From Paenibacillus xylanilyticus (GTDB lineage: Bacteria; Bacillota; Bacilli; Paenibacillales; Paenibacillaceae), in assembly GCF_013359935.1 (NCBI RefSeq), contig NZ_JABMCB010000192.1, positions 186,001-250,000 of the forward strand: DNA of 64,000 nt, in the 5' to 3' direction. Shown piece by piece: positions 8,922 to 19,300 of this stretch. Numbering within the stretch: the stretch's first letter is position 1; each line of letters begins with the position of its first letter. The notes under the pieces are model-generated. The model made no database searches. It saw only the letters and a program-made list of their open reading frames with translations, and had not been told where the DNA came from. The translations under genes and the position numbers were made by a program.

Positions 8922-9044
8922 TGAGAACGACTCCTTAATAGTGAATGAGTGATTCGGTATTAGGTTATTCCTATTTGAAGGGTTTGTCAACAGGGAGGAG
9001 AAGAATTTTAAGTGTAAGTTAGTTTTGGCAGTTGGTTTGAAAAG

Positions 9045-9389
9045 TCACATACGCCAAGGAATCTGCGGAATTTTGTATCGAAAAAAAGTGTTTCCATCTT
9101 TTTCAACATAAATCCATGGTGGCTGTACTGGTGTACCCGTTGCTTTGTACAGAACTTCACCATCATCACTTGATGCATATTTCTCAAGATGTTGATTATC
9201 TTCAAAACTCACTGTTCCTTGGTAAGATAATCTCTTGCCTTGTATTTCTATATCAGGTGCATTTGATATAATCCTACTCGTTGTATTAATCAATCCAATT
9301 CTCCCTGAGGACCATATGACTAATTCACTGAGCAATAATAAGCCAACCAAGATGACAATGCTTACAATAAGTAGCCGCTTTTTTCTCAT
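9045..9389 (-). CDS. Small membrane-anchored protein of unknown function
   Basis: A 114-aa protein starts MRKKRLLIVSIVILVGLLLL, a positively charged end followed by one membrane helix (about 5-24). About 85 extracytoplasmic residues follow, ending in YKIPQIPWRM. There is no lipobox cysteine. The start is set by GAAGGAG before ATG 9389; the frame continues upstream to 9479 without a better site. It is a single gene between the TetR gene and the divergent ROK regulator. I do not recognise the family. Confidence 0.6.
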   Translation of the reverse strand: MRKKRLLIVSIVILVGLLLLSELVIWSSGRIGLINTTSRIISNAPDIEIQGKRLSYQGTVSFEDNQHLEKYASSDDGEVLYKATGTPVQPPWIYVEKDGNTFFRYKIPQIPWRM

Positions 9390-9580
9390 AATCCATAATC
9401 TCCTTCGACAATCTAACAATATAATATGATGCAATAACCCTTGTAGCAATATTAATGTCCCCTGCTTCCAATTTAGCATTGACTTTCCCCGCGAATCCCC
9501 CTAAACTTCAATTATTAAAATACTTTTAAAAACATTTAGCGAATTGTTCTAAACCAACGAAAGGAGGCGTACATCTCAAA

Positions 9581-10615
9581 ATGCAGCCTACATCACACAA
9601 CACCCAACAGGTGAAGAGAATCAATGTGGAGCTGGTGAAGAATACACTCAGATCTACGGGCGTCGGTACGAAGTCCTCCATTGCAAATTTGACGAAACTT
9701 AGTGTTGCAACATGCGGCACGATCCTGAACGAGCTGCTCCAGACGGGAGAGATCATTGATCTGGGACCGGATGAATCAAGCGGGGGAAGACCTGCAAGTC
9801 GATATCAATTCAATGCGGACTATGCCAGCGTGCTTTGTCTGATTATCCGAACAGAGGGCGGCGTTCACTCGATCACGCATCTTCAGGCCAATCTCAATGG
9901 CGAGATGAAGGACGAACAGACGCTCATTTTGGATGAGATTACCGTAGCGACTGTGGAGGGTTTGGTTGCAGCCTTGATTGAGCAGTACAACAATGTTCAG
10001 GCGATTGGGATCGGGATACCGGGTGTGGCACACAACGGAGTTATTGGCATTTGCGATGTGCCGGGACTGGCAGGTCAGCCGCTGGGACCGAAGCTCAAGG
10101 AGCGATTCGATGATGAGGAAATCATCATTGATAACGACATGAATCTGACGGTGTACGGATTGTACAACGAGCAGCATTTTGAGGAAGAGAAGAACTTTGC
10201 GGTGGTCACTTTTCCGAAAAATCATTTTCCCGGGGCGGGTTTCATCATTGACGGCCACCCTTTGAAAGGGAATACACATTTTAGCGGTGAAGTGTCTTAC
10301 CTGCCTTTTGGTGTGTCATCGGAAGAACAGCTTCGGATGCTTCAAACTCCAGAGGGACTGCATCAGCTTGTAGTCAAAACGCTGGTATCCATCATTGTCA
10401 TTATTAACCCGGCAGCAATCGTCATCACAGGGGATACGATGGACTCTGGTATGCAAAATGATCTGATGCAGGGCTGCCTGAAAACCATACCACAGGAGCA
10501 CATGCCGCAGCTCATCATTCAGAATGACACACGGCGCGAATATGTTACCGGCTTGGTTGCTGTCACGTTGGAGAGCTTGACCTACCGTATCCAGTTAATC
10601 GAGAAAAAGTGGTAA
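9581..10615 (+). CDS. ROK family transcriptional regulator (NagC/XylR-like)
   Basis: The 344-aa protein combines an N-terminal winged helix (about 12-75: VKRINVELVKNTLRSTG...GGRPASRYQFN) with a ROK-type sugar-kinase-like domain. GIGIPGVA near 145 and the DNDMNL motif near 182 are recognisable. The Cys-rich zinc motif of ROK kinases is absent and the phosphate loop is poorly conserved, so it is probably a pure regulator. AAAGGAGG lies 13 bases before the ATG. The MFS transporter gene follows by 110 bp on the same strand and is the natural target. Confidence 0.85.
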   Translation: MQPTSHNTQQVKRINVELVKNTLRSTGVGTKSSIANLTKLSVATCGTILNELLQTGEIIDLGPDESSGGRPASRYQFNADYASVLCLIIRTEGGVHSITHLQANLNGEMKDEQTLILDEITVATVEGLVAALIEQYNNVQAIGIGIPGVAHNGVIGICDVPGLAGQPLGPKLKERFDDEEIIIDNDMNLTVYGLYNEQHFEEEKNFAVVTFPKNHFPGAGFIIDGHPLKGNTHFSGEVSYLPFGVSSEEQLRMLQTPEGLHQLVVKTLVSIIVIINPAAIVITGDTMDSGMQNDLMQGCLKTIPQEHMPQLIIQNDTRREYVTGLVAVTLESLTYRIQLIEKKW

Positions 10616-10725
10616 AGACAGAAGTAAAGCTAGTCCATTTACACGTAAGAGTAATCGGAAGATCGTACTGCAATCGTAGTAGTAAAGTGTAATATTCCTT
10701 TCTGAAATCATTGGAGGTACTTATT

Positions 10726-11970
10726 TTGGATCAGCAAGCAAGTAAGAAAAAGTTCAGTAAGATGTATGCCATGCAGCTGGCGACGATCTTTATTGGTTTT
10801 ATCGTGTTTGGCATATCGGAAAACATTAAAGGGCCGGCGATTCCGCGCATTCAATTCGACTTCAATCTGGACGAGAAGCAGCTCGGGACGTTGTTGTCCC
10901 TGAATGCATTGGGGTACCTGATCGCCTGTTCGTTCACCGCTATCCTTGTCCGCAAATGGGGCATCAAGGCGGTTAGCGTTATCTCTTTTGCCTCGATGAT
11001 TCTCTCAGGTGTGTTCATCTATTTATCCCATACATATCCACTCTTTGCTTCATCGTACTTCTTCATGTACATCGGCAACGGCATGTTGGAGATCGCGCTG
11101 GCGATTCTGGGAGCACGGATTTTTGTGAAAAATACAGGCATGATGATGAATCTGTCGCATTTCTTCTATGGTCTGAGTTCCACGGTAGCTCCGCTGCTGG
11201 GAACGGGCGTCATGTCACTGACGGTGTTTGGGCATGAACTGAACTGGCGCGGCATGTATCTGGTCATGTTGTCCCTCTGCCTGCTGCCGATCATTGCGGC
11301 GCTGCGCAGCACGTTTCCGGGGGATGATCTTCCCCATGAAGACCGGGTTTCCCTGAAGATGCTGACACGTGATCCGGCCATCTGGTTGATGGTGCTTATT
11401 CTTTCTTTTGGCGTTGTATCGGAAATAGCGGTAGGGGGCTGGCTCGTAAACTTTTTGGAGAAAGCTTATACATGGGACACCGTTAAGGCATCGGGAATGC
11501 TGTCTGCATTCTTCCTCAGTTTCTCGCTGGGACGTCTGCTGCTCGGTCCACTTACGGACCGGATCGGTTTCGTGCTTTCATTGATTGTGTTTTCGGCGTT
11601 CTCTGGTGTATGTACGTTCGCGGCAATCGCAGGTGGTGAGGGGCTGGCTTACCTTTTTGCCGTGTCGGGTGCGGGTATTGCAATGATCTATCCAACGGTG
11701 ATGGCGTTTATTGCAAAAAGGTATCCAAATGGCAGTGACACGGCCATTACGTTTGCCGTTACTCTGATGGGGATTGGCAGCGTCATCGGCAACTATGCCA
11801 TTGGCTGGGTCATTGAAGTGTTCAAGAATGCATATGGTGCGACAACTCAGCTGGGGCTGCTGCGCGGGCTGCAGGCGGGGTATGGATTTATCGGCTTATG
11901 CGCAGTGATCTGTGCGGCGTCGGGCGTGGTGTTGTTTGTATATTTGAAGCGGAAGCAGGAACTGATTTAG
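10726..11970 (+). CDS. Major facilitator superfamily transporter
   Basis: The 414-aa integral membrane protein has about 12 hydrophobic segments. The MFS loop 2-3 motif appears as AILVRKWGIKAV and its repeat as GRLLLGPLTDRIGF in the second half. The opening (ENIKGPAIPRIQFDFNLDEKQLGTLLSLNALGYLI) resembles sugar-type carriers of the FucP/FHS group, but the substrate is unknown. TTG at 10726 is chosen because GGAGGT lies seven bases upstream; TTG 10711 overlaps that site. It probably forms a regulator-transporter pair with the ROK gene. Confidence 0.85.
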   Translation: MDQQASKKKFSKMYAMQLATIFIGFIVFGISENIKGPAIPRIQFDFNLDEKQLGTLLSLNALGYLIACSFTAILVRKWGIKAVSVISFASMILSGVFIYLSHTYPLFASSYFFMYIGNGMLEIALAILGARIFVKNTGMMMNLSHFFYGLSSTVAPLLGTGVMSLTVFGHELNWRGMYLVMLSLCLLPIIAALRSTFPGDDLPHEDRVSLKMLTRDPAIWLMVLILSFGVVSEIAVGGWLVNFLEKAYTWDTVKASGMLSAFFLSFSLGRLLLGPLTDRIGFVLSLIVFSAFSGVCTFAAIAGGEGLAYLFAVSGAGIAMIYPTVMAFIAKRYPNGSDTAITFAVTLMGIGSVIGNYAIGWVIEVFKNAYGATTQLGLLRGLQAGYGFIGLCAVICAASGVVLFVYLKRKQELI

Positions 11971-12198
11971 GCATTGATTGAATAGGGTGTTGGATTGATT
12001 GGGAATCCTCGTTTGTATAGGAGGAGGACACTTTTCTCTGATTCTTGTAAACATGTTAAAAATCAATCCGTCTCAAAAAGGTTTATAATCGGAAGATATG
12101 TTGAGCCATGTTGGTGTTAATAGTATAATTCGGATAATTGGTAAGGAATGAATTCCGTGAGTGTAACTTAGGGATAAATGGATGGGGGGAACTAATAG

Positions 12199-12813
12199 AT
12201 GAATGACAAGACGGAAAACCCCAGTGATGGCTTGAAAACTCGTGACCACACAGATCGACCTGTGCGCGCCGACGCACAGCGTAACATTAATGCTTTACTC
12301 CAGTCCGCGATGACCGTGTTCGCGGCCTCGGGAGTGGACGCTCCAGTGCGGGAGATTGCAGAGAAAGCCGGTGTCGGAGTTGGCACCGTATATCGTCATT
12401 TTCCACAGCGCTCGGATCTGATCGAGGCCGTATTCCGGCAGGAAGTCGATGCCTGTGCAGATGCGGCGGCTGAGCTGTCAACGCAGTATGAACCCGGTGA
12501 GGCCCTAGCGCGATGGATGCAGCGATACGTGGACTTCATCGCAGCCAAGCGTGGACTTGCGGCGGCGCTGCATTCGGGCAATCCGGCATATGAGACCCTG
12601 CCGGCTTACTTTGATAAGCGGCTGAATCCTGCACTTCGAACCTTGCTTGAAACTGCTGCCGCTGCTGGTGAGGTACGTGCGGATGTTGAACCGGATGACT
12701 TGCTCCGAGCAGTAGCAAGTCTATCTGCTGCGGGACATAAAGGTAATCCCATGCAGGCTCGGCAGATGGTTGCTCTGCTCGTAGACGGACTGCGCTATCG
12801 TGCGACTCTGTAA
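12199..12813 (+). CDS. TetR family transcriptional regulator
   Basis: This 204-aa regulator has a clear TetR helix-turn-helix at about 40-70 (AAGVDAPVREIAEKAGVGVGTVYRHFPQRSDLIEAVF). Its C-terminal domain resembles the SbtR-like subgroup. The start has GGGGGGAA about nine bases upstream. Two alpha/beta-hydrolase paralogues lie convergently downstream. Dyads of TetR size precede the farther hydrolase (15253-15290), so it may regulate that gene, although no identical dyad is seen in front of its own start. Confidence 0.88.
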   Translation: MNDKTENPSDGLKTRDHTDRPVRADAQRNINALLQSAMTVFAASGVDAPVREIAEKAGVGVGTVYRHFPQRSDLIEAVFRQEVDACADAAAELSTQYEPGEALARWMQRYVDFIAAKRGLAAALHSGNPAYETLPAYFDKRLNPALRTLLETAAAAGEVRADVEPDDLLRAVASLSAAGHKGNPMQARQMVALLVDGLRYRATL

Positions 12814-12956
12814 ACGAGTGCCTACTGCTGATATTTAAGGCTTCATGGCTATCAGCCATCTGCCAAGTAAAGATAAAGCTTGCGCATTGTGCCCATGGAT
12901 CGAGCTTCTTTCCAGGCTCGTGGTCATTGTACGGATTGCACAGAAAGCAGAAAAAT

Positions 12957-12987
12957 GGCAGCAGGAACGGGTCAAGTTCCTGCTGCC
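12957..12987 (-). terminator. Perfect 12-bp hairpin, likely terminator of the minus-strand hydrolase
   Basis: GGCAGCAGGAAC (12957-12968) pairs perfectly with 12976-12987 around a 7-nt loop. On the minus strand the stem is followed by ATTTTT, as expected for a terminator of the hydrolase ending at 13115. Confidence 0.6.
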
Positions 12988-13007
12988 ATAATATACGATT
13001 GAACAGG

Positions 13008-13034
13008 GGAGCCATTGAGATGGCTCCTTTTTCT
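13008..13034 (+). terminator. Intrinsic terminator of the TetR gene
   Basis: GGAGCCAT (13008-13015), a TGAG loop and ATGGCTCC (13020-13027) are followed by TTTTTCTTTTTTT on the plus strand. Confidence 0.8.
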
Positions 13035-13114
13035 TTTTTTCGGAGGAATATGTTGAGCATGAGTGATATCCCCGCGGCAAGTTGATGCGATCCTTCAGTC
13101 AATCAGTCAGTTTC

Positions 13115-14056
13115 TTATTTGGTTTCGATACGACCCAGTGGGTTATCTTCTCTTGCCAAAGCCATACATGCTGAATCCCATGCGGAATCTTCCGGATAGA
13201 GTTCAGTACGGAGATAAGCCCAGGTGAGTTTCTGAATCGCAGCTACCCGTTCAGGATTCTCATCCGTCGTCTCGGCGACATCGTAGCCGGACACTCCACC
13301 GAGTCCATGCTCTGCACCAAACAGTGTGAGCAGAGATTTGGGTCCCGGGGAAAGGAAATACGGATCAGTGTGCCAATCTGCGCCCATAACCGTCAGATGA
13401 CGGGAGTTGTCCTTGTCCCCAGCAACAACTAGTGCAGGTGTTTTCATTTTAGAAAAATCGGTAGTGGAGAAGAAGGAATAATTCTCGATCGTAAATGCAC
13501 TGAGTGCATCGCCGCCTCTGCCGGGTGCTGCAAGTAGTACGCCCGCCTTGATCCGGGGCTCGGCCAAGTTCACTTCTGTTCCGTCATAAGGATCGGTGAG
13601 CCGCGCTCCCAGCAGCAGGCTTATGGTATGCCCGCCCATGGAGTGGCCAGCTGCGGCGACTCTGCTCCGGTCGAGGCGCCCGAGAAGCTGCGGAACAGCG
13701 GACTCGATTATGTCTAGATGATCAAGGATATGCGTCATATCCTGAGCCCGGGATCGCCAATATAGCGGCGCCTCGGGGTGACCCGAACCGAGGTTCAGCG
13801 TTCTCGAACTCAGATGGGTCGGCTGGATGACGACGAATCCATGTGCTGCCCAGAAATTGGCGAGTGGTGCATATCCGTTCAGTGAGGAGAGATGATTGGA
13901 TGGACCATGCCCATGCGAGAGAAGAATGATCGGAAGTTCGCTTCCGGTCGCCGGTGCGGTTACCCGCATTTGCAGGTCTACAGCACGACCGGGAACTGAA
14001 AGGACTACCGGACTGAACGAAAGGGTTGGAGCAGGCGAGCTAATGTTAATTTCCAT
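13115..14056 (-). CDS. Alpha/beta hydrolase, PAF-acetylhydrolase/chlorophyllase-like, copy 1
   Basis: The 313-aa hydrolase has the oxyanion strand LPIILLSHGHG, the nucleophile elbow GHSMGG, an acidic residue after VVAGDKD and a late His in FGAEHGLGG. These complete a Ser-Asp-His triad. There is no signal peptide. The start at 14056 follows AAAGGAG; the reading frame continues upstream without another ribosome site. It is a close paralogue of the next gene upstream, sharing for example GFVVIQPTHL and the C-terminal AREDNPLGRIETK-type end. The ester or lactone substrate is unknown. Confidence 0.85.
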   Translation of the reverse strand: MEINISSPAPTLSFSPVVLSVPGRAVDLQMRVTAPATGSELPIILLSHGHGPSNHLSSLNGYAPLANFWAAHGFVVIQPTHLSSRTLNLGSGHPEAPLYWRSRAQDMTHILDHLDIIESAVPQLLGRLDRSRVAAAGHSMGGHTISLLLGARLTDPYDGTEVNLAEPRIKAGVLLAAPGRGGDALSAFTIENYSFFSTTDFSKMKTPALVVAGDKDNSRHLTVMGADWHTDPYFLSPGPKSLLTLFGAEHGLGGVSGYDVAETTDENPERVAAIQKLTWAYLRTELYPEDSAWDSACMALAREDNPLGRIETK

Positions 14057-14258
14057 ACGCGTGGTATCTCCTTTTATACAATTATTTGTGTTCAAGACTG
14101 CTATCACATACTTCAAGCTATACTCGTAAGCATTCCGAAATGAGTATCGTCCCGGTTTGAACTATTTCGTCCGATCTACAAAATAATCGTCAATAAGTTG
14201 TTAAAGGATGCTTGATTGAGCTTTGTTATTTTTTCAAATTGATGCGATCACCAATTCC

Positions 14259-15182
14259 TTATTTGGACTCGATACGTCCGAGCGGACTGTCGCTCTTTGC
14301 CAGAGCTGAACATGCTGCTACCCAGCTGGAATCATCAATACCAAATGCATTGCATAGGTAAGCCAGTGTAAGCTGCTGGATTAAGGCAACTCGTTCAGGA
14401 CTCTCGTCTGTTGTCTCCGCAACGCTGTAGCCGGAAATGCCGCCGAGCGAGTGCTCTGCCCCGAAGAGGGTGAGCAGGCTCTTGCTACCTGGACTCAGGA
14501 AGTACGGGTCGGTGAACCAGTCTGGCCCCCGAGTAGTCAGTGGGGATTGGTCATGGTCTCCCGCGATCACTAGGGTTGGTGTGCTCATGTCCGCGAAGCT
14601 TGGGTTCATGAAGGGAAAGTGCTCAGCCGCGAACGGACTAAGGTCAGCTCCGCCCTTTCCAGTCGTAGCAAGCAACACGCCCGCCTTGATCCGCGAGTCG
14701 GACATGTTCTCTCCCGGTTCACCATGGGCATCGAGGACTCGTGCGCCGAGCAGCATCCCTACCGTCTGGCCGCCGAAGGAGTGTCCGGCTGCAGCGATAC
14801 GGCTTCGATCAAGGCGTCCACTGAGCCCGGGAACGGACGCTTCAATGAGATCCAGTTGGTCGAGGATGCGCTTCAAGTCCTCGACTCGAAAACGCCAGAT
14901 CAGTGGTGTACGGGGGTCGTCAGGAGGAAGGTTCAACGTCCTAGAGTCGAGATGGGTAGGTTGAATGACCACGAAGCCTTGAGCAGCCCAGAAGTCGACC
15001 AACGGACCGTAGCCATCCAATGACCAGCCAAAGCCGTGGGAAAATATAATAATAGGCAAGTCGCGACCAATTACCGGTGCAGACACTCTCACTTGCAAAT
15101 CCTCACCACGGCCCGGGGCTGATAGCACTACCGGTTTCACCGAGAAGACGGGGGTGGGTGTATTAATCTTGATTTCCATCAT
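14259..15182 (-). CDS. Alpha/beta hydrolase, paralogous copy 2
   Basis: The 307-aa protein has GHSFGG as nucleophile elbow, VIAGDHDQ for the acid and FGAEHSLGG for the His. It resembles its downstream neighbour over its whole length, which indicates tandem duplication. AAGGAG precedes two adjacent ATG codons (15182 and 15179); either could be used. Twin CGGAAC-N3-GTTCCG dyads lie 71-108 bp upstream, so this copy looks individually repressed. The other copy lacks the same dyad, which suggests regulatory divergence after duplication. Confidence 0.85.
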   Translation of the reverse strand: MMEIKINTPTPVFSVKPVVLSAPGRGEDLQVRVSAPVIGRDLPIIIFSHGFGWSLDGYGPLVDFWAAQGFVVIQPTHLDSRTLNLPPDDPRTPLIWRFRVEDLKRILDQLDLIEASVPGLSGRLDRSRIAAAGHSFGGQTVGMLLGARVLDAHGEPGENMSDSRIKAGVLLATTGKGGADLSPFAAEHFPFMNPSFADMSTPTLVIAGDHDQSPLTTRGPDWFTDPYFLSPGSKSLLTLFGAEHSLGGISGYSVAETTDESPERVALIQQLTLAYLCNAFGIDDSSWVAACSALAKSDSPLGRIESK

Positions 15183-15252
15183 TATAATAATCTCCTTTTT
15201 TGCATCAATTTGTGACCTGCGCCGCCTTGTTATGTTAAAGGACGGAGTTAAA

Positions 15253-15290
15253 CGGAACCACGTTCCGATTATATACGGAACGTTGTTCCG
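15253..15290. promoter_or_regulatory. Twin dyad operator upstream of hydrolase copy 2
   Basis: CGGAACCACGTTCCG (15253-15267) and CGGAACGTTGTTCCG (15276-15290) are two perfect 6-bp inverted repeats with 3-bp spacers. They are 23 bp apart centre to centre, typical of cooperative TetR-type binding. The TetR product of the gene at 12199 is a candidate binder by proximity only. Confidence 0.65.
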
Positions 15291-15453
15291 TTTGCAACAA
15301 CTATTTCAATTAAACATCCGTTTAGATTGAAATGTCAGGCCAAATCTATATCCAGATGACTATAATCAGTCGTGTTTTTTTGGATTTAAGTGAAACATTC
15401 GGGAGAAAACAATCATTTAGTATATATATGGTTTTAAAGGGAGGTCGGAGAGG

Positions 15454-16031
15454 ATGTACAACAAACCATTTTTGTTCGTTGTGTTGATCATTGCCCTCAT
15501 AGCGGGGGGAGTTACATCATTGCAGATCAAACGATTGAAAATACGATTACGATTGATGCGGATCATCAAATTTTTAATAGCTATCAGGAACTATCCGAGG
15601 ATGCTGATCTTATTGTGGAGGTTACGGCGACAGATGAGTCTGTCCATATCAATAAAGAAGAGAGTGAATCCGAAACGAGATATACGGTTACCCGTGTAGA
15701 AATCAATCAAGTTTTTGGGAATAAAGGTCACCAGGAATTAAAGGACTACATTCATGTTTTGGAGCCAACATATATTGTCAGAAACAAAGGAATTTACACA
15801 GGAGTAACCAGGTATACATATGGGGATTACACGCCAATGCAGGCAGGATACCGATATGTTTTATTCCTGTCCTGGGATGAAAAACACAACGGTTATTGGA
15901 TTACGTCTTTGGAGCAGGGCAAGTTCAATGTGGATCAGAAGGATTCAGCAGAGCGGGCTCTAGCGGAAAAAAATTTACAGGTGAAAGCGTTGAAGGAGGA
16001 TGTGTTTGAACATTTAGGTTATTCAGACTAG
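15454..16031 (+). pseudogene. Secreted or anchored small protein split by a frameshift in a G6 tract
   Basis: The first frame begins MYNKPFLFVVLIIALIAGG after GGGAGGT, a good signal or anchor segment, then becomes implausibly basic. A second frame continues SYIIADQTIENTITIDADH and runs to the stop at 16031 with a coherent soluble domain (VFGNKGHQELKDYIHVLEP...MQAGYRYVLFLSW). The frames join exactly if the run of six G at 15504-15509 had seven. The intact product would be about 192 aa. The cause may be mutation, slippage-based phase switching or sequencing error. The family is not recognised. Confidence 0.7.
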
Positions 16032-16044
16032 GAAGGGTGGAGAC

Positions 16045-16378
16045 GTGAGAATCCTCAGAAACATTTTAATTCTATGTGCCATATTGATTATCGCTTGCAT
16101 TGCATGGTACGGCAATGATCGAAAGGATATGAGTGCGTTGGAAAAGGGCTTACGAACCCACCTGATCACGAATGCCCAATACCCAGGTCGTCCAATTCAA
16201 AGACACGCCGCAGAAAAAAGAAATATTTTTGATTATCTGAAAATGTTTCCATTTATAGTATGATAAGACTATCGATAGCTTCAGCAAACGGGGACTCTAT
16301 CATCTTTGCGCTGTCGAACAAGCCCATTTCGTATGAGCAAGAAGACAATTCTATACATAAAGCAAAGGGGATAGAGAC
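16045..16378 (+). pseudogene. Small membrane-anchored protein, apparently broken by frameshifts
   Basis: A GTG start at 16045 (site GGGTGGAG) gives MRILRNILILCAILIIACIAW, a membrane anchor, then ALEKGLRTHLITN, and the frame stops at 16263 after 72 codons. Protein-like sequence continues in the second frame (NTQVVQFKDTPQKKEIFLII) and then in the third (ENVSIYSMIRLSIASANGD...ALSNKPISYEQED), ending at 16378-16381. This suggests an ancestral protein near 110 aa with two frameshifts. It directly follows another frameshifted gene. The function is unknown. Confidence 0.45.
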
Positions 16379-19300
16379 ATGACAGTAACCTCAAATCTAG
16401 AACAAATCCGCATTATCGAATATGACCACTCCTATGCTGCCGCACTCGCTGATATGTGGAACCGCAGCAATGAAAGCTGGGGAGGCGGCACGAACCAGAG
16501 AACGGAAGATACCGTGCGCCGGGAGATGGAGAGTTCGTCCAATCTTCATGTGTTTCTTGCCGTTCATGAGAATGAGGTAATCGGCTTCTGCAGTTTCGCC
16601 CACTACCGCCATGACGAGAATGCCCTGTATGTACCGTTGTTGAATGTGCGCCCTGATTATCATGGTTACAAAGTCGGACGCAATCTGATCCTGAACGCCG
16701 TTCGCAAAACCGTGGAAGCGGGGTGGCCCCGTCTGGATCTGTTCACCTGGGCAGGCAACACGAAGGCTGTGCCGATGTACAAGAAATGCGGATTCTTCTG
16801 GGAGAAAAAAGATGACACTGTGCACCTGATGAATTTCATCCCGACCATCTTGCAGACCGAAGCGCTTGCTCCTTATTTTGCGGAGCTGGATTGGTACGCA
16901 GACAGCACGCGTGAACTCGCCATTGAGCCGGATGGCCGGCGGGAGCGTGGCTTCGATTTTTTTGACTACACTTGGAAAAAGGGAGATATCTCCTTGCGCG
17001 CCGAGTTCGAGAAGTCGGGTCGCGGGCTCAGCGCTCTCGAAACACCGGATTACGAAATCTTCACAGAGATCGACGATCATGACCTGGTCTTCGGCTCCAC
17101 ATACAAGGTACGCTATCGGATTAAGAACCGTTCAGCGTCCGAGCTGAAGTTCGAGATCAAGGGACGGAATAACAAAAATATTCGTTTTGCTCTGAACGCT
17201 GCTGAAGCAGTTGCACCGGGAGAGACGATCATCGTGGAGGGCGAGTTCCAACTTGATCCCGTTACAGAGGAACAGAACCAGATGAAAACCCATCCTGTTG
17301 TCGCCAGCACATGGCTAATCGGTGGCAGGAAAGCCGAGTTCCGTATGGGTGTCGCCCCGAAATTCCCGGCCAAGATCAACGCGGCATTGCCCGTGAAGGA
17401 GCTCTATACAGGCATTCCGGCCGAGCTGTATCTGAACGTGGAAAATAATTATGATTCCGAAGCGGAGTTCAGTTTTGACCTGCCGGAGGATGAATTCCTG
17501 GAGTGGGCAGAACGTTCGGTACGCTTCACCGTTCCTGCCAAAGGCAAAACATCTGTACCGGTGTCCTTCACCTTGCGTTCGTATGGTCTCTATTCGCAAG
17601 AAGTAAAGGTAACAGCGGTTCCGGCAGGCCAAGAGGCAGTATCATTCACAACCAAGTTGTCTGTTCTGATGAAGGGAACTCATGGAAGATATGGTGGAGA
17701 AAATGGAGAGCAGTGGGTGGCCGTGAACGGCGCATTCTCCCTCCATATGAGCAGGCAAGATAATACGATGTGGATCGAATATCCTGGATCACGTCACACG
17801 TTCTGGTGGACCTACCCGAAGCTGGGAAAGCCTTTTGCAGAAGAGTTATCCAAGAAAAAGGCGAAAGATGTGAACATCTATCCCGAAGGGGAACGTCAGG
17901 TTCTCGAAGCACTGTACGATTCGGAGGACTTCCCTGGTTTGCAGATCAAGTCCGTCGTCAAGCTGTCTGCAAACGGGATCGCAGAATTCTACCACGAAAT
18001 TGGCAATACTCGCAGTACAGAGCTGGAAGAGAACATGTTTTTGATGACCAACTTCGGTTTCTATGGGAGCAGGCTTATTCTTCCGTACCAAGGCCGCTAT
18101 GTGGACATGGGAGATGATTACGCCGGTGACCCGAACCATTGGGATAGCGCACAGATCACGGAGAACTGGTTGTTCTGCAAGGAAGCGTATGGTGCATGCG
18201 GTATCTGCTGGGACCCTTCCCTGAAGCTGCTTCGTCCGGAATACACGCTGGGGTTGGAACATGATCTAGGCCGAATTCCGGCAGGAGCCGTCGTACGGAC
18301 GAAGGCTACTGTATTTGCGTTGAACACCTTTGCCAAGTGGCAGGATTTCCGCTCTTTTGCCCGTAAACAGCGCGATCCGGTTGTGCCTGTTCTGGATGAC
18401 CATCTTGAGCTGGTACTGGGCGGCGGTAATCCGTTTGTCTCGGGCACACTGCAAGCGGAACTGAACGAACGGAAGATGGTCCCACTCGCCGGAAACCTGG
18501 AACTGTATGTGCAGAATGGTGGTGAGCCGGAGTATTTAGCTGCTGATATGGAATTAAACCGGGAGCAGGATCTTCGCTCCGCACAGTTGGAATTCTCCCC
18601 TGAGGAAAAGATTGCGACAGAAATATGTGAATTCGGCTGGAAGGTTCGGGCCGTTTATCGCGGAGAGGATCGCGTTCAGGAACGGACCGCCCTCTGGTTT
18701 CCACAAACGGGATCAGCCGTCGATCGGGTGATTGAAGAAGGACCAGCAGGCCCGGTATACACGGTGAGTAATGGGGTTCTCTCGATGGCAGCTGCACCTG
18801 GCTTCGGAAGTATCGTGCATTCCCTGAAGTACCAGGGCGAGGAATGGCTGGATAGTTCATATCCGGAAGCTGCTCCGCGTTCCTGGTGGAATCCATGGTA
18901 CGGTGGACTTGGTGTGGGTATCCCTGGTATGAACGGTTTCAGCCGTCAGCTGGAGCAGAGAAGTGCGGCTTGGACGGAGCGGAGGGATCAGTACGGTAAC
19001 ATTTGGAGAGGAATTCGGATCACGACGTCCATTGAGAAGCATGAAGCGAATCGGGGAATCACCGTTCATCAGCATTACCTCATGCTGCCCGGCGTTCCTG
19101 TTCTCTGTTCGCTGCACTCAGTGACCAACAAGAGCGGCTTGGCGCTAACGGATTATTCGCTAACAGAGGAGAAGTTCTTAAAGACTTCGCTTGTTTTTGA
19201 AGAGGGCTGGCTGGATCACCCCGAGCAAGGGCATTTTCCACTCGGGAAAGTGGATGCGGGTCTTCATTTGAAGGGGCTCTTGCGGGTGGGAGCGGCTTCG

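Larger units (their letters stand above)
12814..13114. other. Convergent intergenic region with two hairpins
   Basis: This 301-bp region between the convergent TetR and hydrolase genes contains no gene I can support. It holds the two strong hairpins listed separately and a weaker GATCGAGC/GCTCGTGGTC dyad near 12898-12925. Confidence 0.5.

Noticed and set aside
15253..15290. CGGAAC-N3-GTTCCG dyads as LexA boxes
   Set aside because: The half-site is CGGAAC rather than CGAAC and the spacing differs; they fit TetR-type operators better.
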